A program made the translations under genes and the position numbers. A DNA stretch of 64,000 bases from Diploscapter coronatus. Taxonomy: Eukaryota; Nematoda; Chromadorea; Rhabditida; Rhabditidae. The notes under the pieces are model-generated. The model was given only the letters and a program-made list of their open reading frames with translations. It was not told the origin of the DNA and made no database searches. The stretch covers positions 35,983,201 through 36,047,200 of the forward strand of contig OZ038422.1 in the NCBI GenBank assembly GCA_964036155.1, written 5' to 3'. Numbering within the stretch: position 1 is the stretch's first letter; every line of letters starts with the position of its first letter. Shown here piece by piece: positions 1 through 10,500 of the stretch.

Positions 1-839
1 TTGTTTTAGTTTAACAGTCAAATAAATCTTCGATAATGAAAAAATGTTCCTTAAGAAATTCAAACAAGCGTCCTTCCTTTGAAATACCCCTTGCTCTATT
101 CCCTACAAAGGGAGGTTACGCTTTTCGCTTAATGAAAATTCATTCGCAAAAAGGAATTTTCGAATATCATCTTCAGAAACTCATATCTTTGGTTACACTG
201 ATCTGTTTTTCATGCGGTTTTTTGTTATAAGCTTGATTAGCCCATCAGATTTTGAGAAAAATACTTTCATAACTCTGCCTTCATATCAGGAATATCACTT
301 GCGCTCTCTAATTGTAGCAATTGATATCAGTGAGACTAACATCATTTATGAATGGTGGATTTTCGAGTGAAATTGAGTCTAGAAAAACCACATAATAATT
401 CAACATTTATTATCATTTGATAATAAATTATACCATATCGAGGATTCGTAATCGAATCTTGAACAGCCTTCGAATGATTAACATTCATTTCAAACTCGAT
501 ATCCTGAAACAATAGTAAATTAGATTATATTATGGCACAATTTTGTGAATACCCTATAAATTTCAAGCTATTCGAACACAAAATGGAGAACTCCAATCTT
601 ATGAGTCTTGTGGTCGATTATTTTTGCAAAATTACAGATGTTATTCTATCTACTTCTGATACATTCTAGAAGCGAACGCCAATGTAAAATCATGTGAATG
701 GACAGATGCATTTATTCGATTTGAGTGTAAATTAAACATTCATCGACTGACGACATTGAAAATTGATGAATTTATTTGTGGATGAAATATTATAATAAAT
801 AAGAATAAAGTGATAGAATTATATTTTAGGACTTTATGT
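1..839. other. AT-rich flank, no gene recognised
   Basis: AT-rich sequence downstream (3') of the receptor gene on the minus strand. A 64-codon frame at 36-230 on the plus strand has no recognisable domain, and no convincing run of splice-bounded exons was found. It may hold the 3' UTR of the receptor and the edge of an unseen neighbour. Confidence 0.5.
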
Positions 840-3086
840 CTACGACGAAACTCGACTCATTGTTGACCGCCCCACACTCGAGACTTGGACGAATAATTGC
901 GATGAAGTTTGTTTTTTTCTTCTAAACAAAATCATCATTTCATAATAAAACTCCCAAGAAACGTTAATTTCTCACCGAATGCGAAATAGATTCCTTATAG
1001 CTTTTCGTCTGGCAGGGCTAGAAATTATAAATGAGAGCGGTATCGTTATTGACCACAAATATGCATCGAGCAATTTCACAGTAACATAATTATATACTGA
1101 ATACATTATGTTATCGTCTTCAGAATCACTTTTTAAAAGCACGTCAGGCAATAAGTGTTCATAGTTAAATAAAATGCAGCTGGTTAATAATAGAGATAAA
1201 ACCTAAATAATACATCTTTTTACATACCGTAAAATCTCTAGTTGAAAACCCTCCCCCCCTAAAATAGGGGCTGAAACTAAAAACCACGAGATTTCAATTA
1301 GAGGCTTTATGGAAATTTTTCAAAGAATGATAAAATATTACATGTTGGAAAGCAAACGGGATCATCTGATATAGAATTCGTCGATTGTCTGCTCCATAAT
1401 TTCGATTTGATAATTTTGCAAGGGTTTGAAATTTATGATAAAATCCAAAATATACCAATGTCGAAAGAAATGCACACATATCGATGCTCATACTGAATAG
1501 CTAAGAAGAAATTTGATAATCAATTAATTTGCGATATATTATTCACTAACCTGCAGATATGCTGGATATGAATCACCACCTTCAAAGAATAAAATACCGA
1601 AAATCATTGCTGCTTGAATAGCTGAAATAACGCCGCTGAAGATCGAAACAATCAATATGGTTTTGTGCAGGTTATTTCTAAATTTTTTATTAAAATGAAG
1701 TATGCTATCATCATGCGTCCTGAATAAAATTTGCTACATTTTGAATTTCAGTAGAAAAGTTGTTTTTACTATCCCTTACAGGGGTGAGCCGGAGTTCTAG
1801 TTCCGATTTCGAAAATTAAAAAATTCCATCCCGGCCTACCCCTGATCCCTTCCTAGTCATAATTTTATTTTAAACCAATGCTTCAACTGAAACCTACTTG
1901 GTCAGAATTCTTGTAAGTGTTTCATTTTGATACAGCAATGCATATCTTTGTAAAACTAAGCATATATTCAATAGTGGTAACGAGTAACAAATAAATGGTG
2001 TTAATAAAAATAAAGAAATTGCACACGTGATAACAGTAATAATTATTTCAATCATAAAGTAGTACATAATTATATTTCCTAAAATGAAACATATGTATAT
2101 AACCTGCTCAATTTAATAAAGTTTTAGAGAAGTTTCTATCACTAAAATCTATATAGAATGATGATGTATATTGATACTTGGCACTTTTAAAATAACTCAG
2201 TCTTATTGTTAAGAACATGCAAGAAAAAGATTAAGAACTCTCAGTAAAAAGATAATTTGTAATACGTGATGTACTTACCGTTTAAGTATGCAACTACTAT
2301 TGCCCATATGCATCCAAAAAGTATAGAAATCAAAGTAACAACTAACAGACATGAAAATGCACGAAATTTGATTATTATCGGATAATATGGCGCCTGGAAT
2401 TAAGAGAAAGGTAGGAAATTTTAGAATTTTTTGCCATTTATTTTGAATGGTACGATGAAAGACGTTTATAGTTTTTCTTATTTTCTTCGCACCATTCCTT
2501 AATATTTCATTTAATTCTTCCATTCAATAGCCATTTTAAACAGGTACACGTGTGACAAAGAGTTTTGATAACATTTCCAGACCTCACATTTTGATGGCAA
2601 ACACTGTTAGGAAAATATTGCAGAAATTAAAGACTGATTTTATCATCGAAATAGAAGTTTGCTCTAGATAAAATAGTTTTAAATTAATGGTTAATATTAA
2701 TTTAATATTTACTGATTATCATAAACAAATTTTATTACAAAAATAAAATGGCTTACCTCTCGTTTTTCATCAGTAATGCGGATGGAATATGCTATTAAAA
2801 TTTGTAATATTAGTGCGGGTATTCCAAAGCATAAAAAAATGACGAGAACGATTGCTACTGTTTTTCTAGATTCATCGCTAGCTGAAACGTTTTATTAGAC
2901 TTTACAATTTTGACGATTTGGAATTATCACAACGTAGAAACATGAGAATGACGCAAAATTTCCTTGGAAATGTTGCAACAATTCCAGGACTCCGTAATTG
3001 TTTAGTAAAATCATGAACAATTTTGAAATTTTGATAACATGATCACCTTTACTAGCATCTTCCGTATTGATATTTATACTGAACAT
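840..3086 (-). CDS. Nematode serpentine (7TM) receptor, probably chemosensory
   Basis: A complete eight-exon gene can be joined with consistent phase: 3086-3053, 2881-2757, 2393-2279, 2078-1898, 1677-1551, 1500-1342, 1202-976, 921-840 (1050 nt, 349 aa, stop TAG). The protein is a chain of hydrophobic segments: exon 2 has TVAIVLVIFLCFGIPALI (TM1), exon 3 a second, exon 4 a long hydrophobic stretch ending in QRYALLY, which sits like the arginine motif at the end of TM3, exon 5 TILIVSIFSGVISAI, exons 6-7 two more, and exon 7 YLWSITIPLSFIISS followed by a basic PARRKAIRNLFR tail typical after TM7. A short N-terminus with no signal peptide and a Ser-rich C-tail fit a G-protein-coupled receptor in the plasma membrane. 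Exon 6 uses acceptor CTTAG before CTATTC; the nearer CAG would break the frame. Family architecture is nematode chemoreceptor-like, but I cannot assign a class (srg, srv, srx or other). The ligand is unknown. The gene looks intact, not a pseudogene. Confidence 0.85.
1779..1844. mobile_element. hAT-like MITE, family B copy 1
   Basis: A 66-bp foldback inside receptor intron 4. The ends are CAGGGGTGAGCCGG and, reversed, CAGGGGTAGGCCGG. It is flanked by ATCCCTTA on the left and ATCCCTTC on the right, a 7-of-8 match to an 8-bp target duplication. A relative lies at 21612-21681. There is no coding capacity. Confidence 0.7.
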
Positions 3087-5094
3087 ATTTGCTATAAATC
3101 GATATAAGAAGGTTTACCAGAATTAATAACTATTTCGCACAACAAGAATTTCTGAAATGAATGTAGGTTTAGATAAAATATATCTTAACAGTTGTTTTGA
3201 CAGGTTAAATTATGGTTTTGCTAAATAAAATTAACCCTGATACGGGCATAACTTGAATTTTATAATTCAAAAGTCGGCTCACCGATCTTTCACGGTCGAT
3301 GGAATTCAAAGAATGAACGATTTTTAGTTTATTTATTTATGCACAAAAAATAGCCATTTAATTGGAAAAGACAGGTGAAATATAAAGTTCCTCAATTTTG
3401 CAAATCGACAGATGGAATTTTCTCGACTAATGATGCCTATTGTAATTAACCGTTCTAATAAAAAGTAAAATCAAATATGCATTAATGATGACTAACGAAA
3501 TTTAGTCTTGCTGATCTTAACCTATTCAAATAGCAATACCTGTAAAATGTTATCACCTGCATTTGAAAGCTCAGATTGCTGAATTTTGTAAAATAGAAAG
3601 GTCTCATTAAATCGCTATCGTTCAATCAGAACATTTCGTAATTTCAATGATCACGACAGCAAAGATTAAATTATAAGATTTATATGAGAAACTGTTCTGA
3701 AATCGTTCGAAAATTAGTTGTCAATGAAATTTTAAGGAAAATCAATTTCTAAAAGTACAGCGATTCCACTCGAAAACACCCAATATTCTTGTAGAATTGA
3801 ATGTGTTGCATATTTTAGAACAAAAAATGTCAATGACCATCATCGTCTTTTATGATTTATTTAATCCATTAATATTTTCATTCATTCAAAATTATGCTAG
3901 AAACTATTTTGTTCAATGTAATTCTTTCCCAACTTATTTTAAAACACAACTTTTGTAACAAGAATAGTAACACGTCTTTTTTCAACTGTAACCATGGTTA
4001 TAAATGATTGTAGTATCTTCGAAATTCGGCAGATGGTAAAAATACAACATAGAACAAGGACTGGTGATGCCAGTCAAAATTTACTTTTTTCCTAGCCTTG
4101 TCCCCACTAGGTAGGGATCGGCTACCCTCTCGTCCGTAATGAGACAGTCGGCTTATCCGCCACGAAAACTCATACTATACTTCTGAAAATTTTTTGAGTC
4201 GCTAGAAGCTTTGAAATGCTATATTTTATGAAGATATTTTATAATGATGATCGTTTACCACATCGATTTTAACAAAATGTAAGAATTAACTCGGTTTATT
4301 TAAAACGACAAGAATAGTTTATTTCTGAGTTGGAATTCTATTTCAAAATCATAATATGATTCTAAAGAAAATGAGATAGGTATTTTATCAAGAAAATACG
4401 TTGAGCAATAAATTGTTGGTATATTATTTTAATAATAACTCCGATTAACTCAAGTCTGAGAAAACGTGTGCAATAACGCATAAATGGAAGTACGCAAGGT
4501 GAGGCGAATACTTATCATCGTTCTTCAACGTGATTTTCTTTCGTTCAATGTTAATTCTACGACTAATTTTAGCTTAACTTAACGTATTACCGCTTACGCA
4601 CTACTACACATTTTAATTGCGATTTTAGTTCAACTGACTAAGAATATGTTTCCTAATTTTGAGCAACTAGTAAATGGCAGAGACGGACGGAGTGTGCAAT
4701 GATGAAGTGATTTTCTTGTAGTGACGAAGGGTCTTTTCGTTAAGCAAAATTCTTTCTGGAAAAATAATCGAAAATGCACTGTTTGTCAAAGTGGTCTCCT
4801 ATATTATACACCGCCGGAACACCGACACTGTCTGAAAAAAGGCACAGTTTCTTTTTCTTATTTCCCCTCTTTGCCTATACTCACTCAGCCTAAAATCGAG
4901 GTTTAATGCAGACGGTGTCGGTTATAATACAGCAAAAGTTTCAAAAAGCCAATTCGTCAATTATAGGAAATTATTGCCATTGCACATTGCGCGTCATAGC
5001 ATTTCTCCGCCTTTTACAAACTGCCCTATTTATGACCATGTTGTAACAAATTTACAGATGAGTAATGTGTGATGAGAGAGACTGGCACAAAGGC
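3087..5094. other. Intergenic, receptor 5' side and iws-1 3' side
   Basis: About 2 kb of AT-rich sequence between the receptor start codon and the iws-1 stop. The receptor promoter should lie just above 3086. A repeat-like segment sits near 4089-4165. The 61-codon plus-strand frame at 4721-4906 resembles no family. The iws-1 3' UTR should fall between about 4700 and 5094; I see no clear polyadenylation hexamer. Confidence 0.5.
4089..4165. repeat. Possible dispersed repeat, copy 1
   Basis: The segment TTTTTTCCTAGCCTTGT followed by GGTAGGGATCGGCTACC is less AT-rich than its surroundings. It resembles the stretch at 11327-11400 (TTTTTTCCTAGCATTGT, then GGAGGGACCTGCTAC). The two look like diverged copies of one interspersed sequence of unknown origin. 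Confidence 0.35.
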
Positions 5095-6924
5095 TTACTT
5101 GTACTCGGTCTCGAGATTGAAGATGGACTTGGAGTATTCCTGGATGAGTTTGCCAGCCATGTCCTTGTTCTCCTTCGTCTCTCGAGGGTGCTTGTACAGG
5201 AACATCACCGCCTTCCCAATGCCCGACTGCTTCAGGACGCTCTAAAATCGAATTGTCATTGTTTTCTTGATCAAATTTTTCTCTTCATTTCGTTGGAAAA
5301 TTTAGATCCGAATAAAACCCGATCGGGTCTCAAATTTGCAACCCCCCGCTGTTCATTATTCAGCGATTAGCCTCTTACAGTTTCAAGCCTGCCGAAGGAC
5401 CTGAGGATCTTGAGCATGGTGGTGCGGATCTCGAGTGCGGGCAGACTCTTGTCCGGCAGAGGGGCCAGCCACTCGGACACCGCAGACAGCACTCCGTTCT
5501 CGATCATCGCCTCTGCCATATCTGCCTGCAATTCATTCGATTGGTTATCGCGGTTCATTGTTTCGCAAATCGAATCGCGAACATCCTTGTTGGATATTGC
5601 GGACTGCGGATTACTTGATGAAAATGAAAAATCAATCATTTTCTATTTTTCTATACGTACAAAAATAATATATGCATATCAAACTTGTTCATTGTTTCAC
5701 GCGTTCTCTTTCACTTCTCCATTCTTTCTTTTATAAAGTACGGAGAGCTGTGTATATGCCTGTAATGCACACTCGTTTATTTTCGCGCGTGTGAAAAATG
5801 CGTCATTTTCATTTGCATCAAGTAATTCGCAGTCCACAATATTTTGAAGTGACAAGGCAAAGACGCTATTGAATAGATCGAATGTGTGATTTGACTAAAG
5901 AATACATTTGCCTTGACATGAAATGTCATGACGATGAAAAGTCGATTTATTCTCGATTTAACATTCAACTCTTCATTTTCTGTTATTCCAATATCCGTCT
6001 TTTTCACTTTCATAAAAGACAAACTCTTCAAATATTGATAACCCACCCTGATGAGCATGGCCTTAACCTGTCTGAGCAGCATTCGCTTGCGCAGGGCGGG
6101 GCGCGCTTCCATGTTCGCGGTTCTGTCATCCTGAAATCAGTCAATTACCATTCAAATCCATAGTATCTTTCCACACAAAATCAAAGCGCAATTTTCCTAA
6201 AAACACAACTCCTTGTTTCTATTATTTTTGCTTCTATTAAGAAAATGCAAGAAACGAGTGAGCGTACCTTTGCAGCCTCCTTCATAGTCTCTACTAGCGC
6301 AGCAATCGCTCCGTCGTCGTCGTTGATGATATCCACTCCTCCGTCCTTTCTGAATAGGTCAATTAACTCTCAATTCCTAACAACTCCCACTAACTATAAA
6401 TATCTCAGTCCAGCGAATTTCCAGAAAATATTTAAGAAATTCAATAGAAAATTAGGAAGCAAGGCTTGGAAGTTAATTCAGAAATGACATGCCAAAATGG
6501 AATAATTAGCGAGAAAGAAAGCCATTTCTTTCACAAGTTAGCAAATTCGTGTCGGAATATTCTTCTGAATTAGTATTATTCTTCAATTATTTATGGAAAG
6601 TCAAATATTCAAAAAGAAAACGTCTCTCACCCATTATTCCTGCTCCTGCGACGGCGGCTCTGACTCCGTTCGGCTCTCTTCTTCTCCAAATACACGTCAA
6701 AGTCCCAGCGGAAATCACTGAAACAGTCCAAATTATTCAATGAGCAATATGATTTGTTTAATTCGAAGAAATAATCATCTAAAGGTTTGGAATATCCACA
6801 TCATTTTTCATTTCACTCCAATGCAGGTACAAGAAAGCTTTAAAATCTTCATATTTTCTCTTTTGAAATCGTCATCAAACCTTGGATAGTCCGAGAAGTC
6901 GTTCTGCGGGACGTCGTCCGACAT
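5095..6924 (-). CDS. iws-1: IWS1/SPN1-family transcription elongation factor
   Basis: Six exons join in frame: 6924-6881, 6717-6631, 6349-6268, 6130-6047, 5525-5379, 5241-5095 (591 nt, 196 aa). IWS1 binds SPT6 and elongating RNA polymerase II in the nucleus and links elongation to chromatin and mRNA processing. The conserved core is clear: an [18 protein letters not shown] stretch, then the TFIIS-N/LW-type helical domain with [19 protein letters not shown] and [11 protein letters not shown], then [17 protein letters not shown] and the closing [17 protein letters not shown] motif that ends family members. An Arg-rich stretch ([11 protein letters not shown]) precedes the core. Unlike the much longer animal and yeast proteins there is almost no acidic N-terminal region: the core begins within about 45 residues. 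The start is the first ATG after an acceptor 12 nt upstream. It lies downstream of spt-5 on the same strand. The upstream sequence shows no further acidic exon, so I take the short form as real. Confidence 0.95.
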
Positions 6925-6942
6925 TTTTCGAGGACACTGAAA
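6925..6942 (-). promoter_or_regulatory. Probable spliced-leader acceptor of iws-1
   Basis: On the minus strand TTTCAG is followed by 12 nt and then the ATG. No upstream exon was found that joins here in frame; the spt-5 terminal donor-like GTGAGC would enter in the wrong phase. This fits trans-splicing of a leader, by analogy with other nematodes. Confidence 0.5.
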
Positions 6943-7564
6943 CTGAATTGAATCGCACTTGGAAAAAGCTCAACGATTCAATAAGATATCGAACAGCAAC
7001 TCGAATGCTGGTTGGACTTTTAAGATGAGAAAAAATCGATTACCAAAAACATTCCATTATAATCAATCAACAAAACAATTCAAAGATAAATGAATGAGTA
7101 AAATCATTTCCGACGAAACGAGGCTAAAATGACGAAAAATTTCTAGAAACAAACAAGAGCCTTCAAAAATCTCTTCAAAACACTACTCATTCTATAAAAG
7201 ATACCACCTCCTAAAATTAAAAAAAGAAAAGTATAAATCAACAATTATAATTGATAAGCGCAGCAACGACGGACAAGATTAGCAAGAAAACGTTATCCGA
7301 CTAGAGAACAATCGTATGATCTGGTACAAATAAAGAGATCAAGTAAATGGGCAGGTCAATTCCGAGAAATCGATGAAATTTCAAATAAAGAAATTCAACA
7401 AAACATCATAAATTTTCATTAAAAAATAATTCATTTAGAAAAGCATAAATAAATTGTGCAATTTTGCTAACTGAATATGAATTTTTCCCCGGAGTGAGAA
7501 AAGGTAAAGATAAAAATGGATAAAGAAACTATCCTACATCACAAACGAGGTGAGGGTTTGGCGC
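6943..7564. other. Spacer between spt-5 and iws-1
   Basis: About 620 bp of AT-rich sequence with no coding signal. It must hold the 3' end of spt-5 and, if the genes are not co-transcribed, an iws-1 promoter. No exon for the vertebrate-type C-terminal KOW domains of SPT5 was found here. Confidence 0.5.
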
Positions 7565-10500
7565 TCACAGAGTGGACTCATGTTCGGGCTCCAATTTGAC
7601 CACGGAAGGAGTGTATTTGAGCAGAGGGGAGGAACCGCCTTCGGAAGACTGATACGGACTCGGGTTGTAGTTGGGCGTGTGCGGACCGCGACGCTCTGAA
7701 GTGCAAAAACGAATCAGGAGGAATGCTTTCGAGCATTGAAAAATACTGAATGATGAAGGTGAATGGTCTTTGCTCCGACTACCCACATTTACTTATTTGG
7801 ACTATCCACTTTTTATAAGAGAATAATATGAGAGGATGGTAGAGGAAATGGATGGCGGTAGTCCGAATAGGAGGCCAAAGTTAATTGATTTTCTTTCAAA
7901 CTCGTAATATTTTGAATGAAAACTCTCCTAAAATAATTTAGATTTTTTTAAATACAAAATAGAGATTATCAGTATTTTCAACTTTAGTCATTGGAGTTTG
8001 CTTGATAATGATAGCAATAAGTATTTCTATCGGTGCGATTTACTGCTAAAATTTTCAAGATAGTTCAAAATGGCGGCTTACGGTCTTCATTAGCAGCAGG
8101 ACTCTCGTAGGTGATCTCGTAGGCGGGAGTCGAGTTGCCTGGATCGTACGAGGGGGACGAGGCAAAGCGGTCAGCGGAAGGATCATAGGCCGGTGTGGCG
8201 CTGAACTTGTTGGGCGCATTGTGTGATGGCGATCTGAACATACGCGACTTTATGTGTATCTTTCACCACAAATTAGTGAAAGAATAAGAAGTTTCGATGA
8301 AAAATATAAAGGGCAATGCGAAAAGTTCATTCCTCTAAATGTTTGAGAAAATTCTAATGTTATTTTTCGAAGCCTCAACGCTCGACCTGAATTTTTGTTC
8401 GAAAATTACGTCTTCTTATCACAGAATAATAAGGCATTAGGAAAAAGACATAATGAAGATGAGTTTTTGATCTTCTTCTGTCACTATTTTCTGATGATAA
8501 AAATTGACCTATTCTGTCCAGTAATATTCTAGATTTGCAACTATTTACCTCTCTCCAGCTCCCTTGATGTAGCTAGACGTGCTCTTTCCTTCATTCTCTC
8601 TTTCATACCAAGGAGTCGACGAGCCGTGTTGGAGAGCGCGGCCTGAACTTTTTATTGCCTCATCAAGAATAAGCAGTTTAAAAATCTCAATTAAATTCAT
8701 TATGACCTTTCGGTATTTGCAAAAGACGTTACTAAATTTCCGATTGAAATAAAGTGGAACAGAAATCAGACTTGGGAAATTTCGAAACAGTTAATCACAC
8801 AACTGATGAAACGAGATAGTGTATCTTGTCGAGAGACAGAAAGAAGTCATGCTCTTCTTTTCACGATATGTAAGATAAACTATATCGTTTCATGCGGCTA
8901 ACTGCGATTCGAAATTTCCCCAAGTCTGATTGCAATTGAAAATGAAATTGGAAAATTCAGCATGAATTTTCAGACAACTTGAGCCCACCTGGGGTCGATC
9001 CACCGTAGTAAGGCGTGGATGCACCCTGATAGGTAGGCGTTCTTCCAGTGTGGTACATCGGGGTGCGGGACGAGCCGTCGAAGGCCGGAGTCTGTAGAAA
9101 AACAATTGTTTTAAAATTGAAGACTTCTCAGTTTCTGATTTGGGAAATATTGCTACTTCTTTTCACGCGGAGAAGAATAAAATCTCTGTAGATATTGCGT
9201 ATGAAATCTTTATGAATATGCCGGTTAAAAATGAAAACATCGACAAACTGAAATATGTTCGTCATCTTTTTCATTTTCATACGAATTTTCTGCTCACCCT
9301 GGAGAAATTGCTCACATTGGCGAGGCCGCTGAGTTCCTCGCCGATGACTTTGATGCGCGAGCGATCCACCGGTATGGTCTGAAAATATGTCCCTCTATTT
9401 ACAAATGATTAGAAATTCGATTCATATCGAGACAGATTCAAAGGACACTCTTTCCTAAATGATTGTTATTTCATCGATTTTTTATCTTTGCTAAAAATTC
9501 TATCAACTTTTCTCATTCCCACCTTGCACTCGGCATGTAACTCCACTCTGACAGTCGAGTCGGTTGCATCCTTCACTATGCCCACGTAGCCCTGAACATT
9601 CCATCTTTGTTTCAAACCAGATAAAATGTTTGCATGTTCAAAAATAGCCTGGACTAAGATTGTGCAGATATTCCCGAATGAGCGAGTATCTCTCTTTCTC
9701 TGCTCCATGCGCTCTCACGCGAAAATTTCCGCACAGCCCTGACTTGGACTCTAAGCATTCTTTAAAGCTTTTTCGAGGTTTCACGAAAAACATTTTAGAA
9801 ATTTTATGAAGAAGGCCAAACCTTGAGCGGTCCCATGGTGATTCGCACGGTCTTGCCAATCAGTGTGTTGTCTCTGCGCGGACGATTGTTGTCATTCAGG
9901 GAGAATCCAGCTAGAAACAACTCTCAATTTATCATTGAATTTACAATGCACATAAACTAGAAAAATACTCCGAAATATTCAGTTTGTATTATTCTCCGAA
10001 AGATACTATCTTCAAGAAATGGCATTCTGAAAGAAATAGATCAAATGGATGTTCTGAATTCAAATCATCTCTTGATAACTTAGAGAACAACTGATTTTCC
10101 AAAAAAAAAAAGAGATAAGGCGACTAGAAAAATCACTTTGAAACTAAGCGACCTACCAACGAAGCTAGCAGGCGACATGTTCTCCGGATTGTAATTGGCG
10201 AAGGGAGCGAAGGCAGGCAGACGGGGCGATTGGGTCGGGTTCGGGGTCGAGCCGGGTCTCCAGATGGCCGGCATGTTCGCTGAATGTGTCGCTCATCAAA
10301 TCCCAAACATTCAAAAGTACTCAGAGACTCCTTCAGATAATCTCGTAGAAACATTTTAGAAAGTCTTTGGGTTTACTTTTTAAACACAGAAAATGGATTA
10401 TTGTCCGATTGGTTTCATTCGTTTTTATTTTCAATTTCGGACAACTCTAAAAATGTCAATTTAAAATTGAATTGAAAATTTGGATTTGTTGAACATTCGT

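Noticed and set aside
1342..1500. Frameshift making the receptor a pseudogene
   Set aside because: Using the acceptor at 1501-1502 instead of the nearer CAG restores a continuous frame with the TM6 segment.
4089..4165. tRNA or other structured RNA gene in the low-AT segment
   Set aside because: No cloverleaf, no A/B box consensus; better explained as a repeat.
6900..7568. spt-5 to iws-1 fusion through the GTGAGC at the spt-5 stop
   Set aside because: The donor leaves phase 2 while the iws-1 exon would need phase 0; the product would be out of frame.
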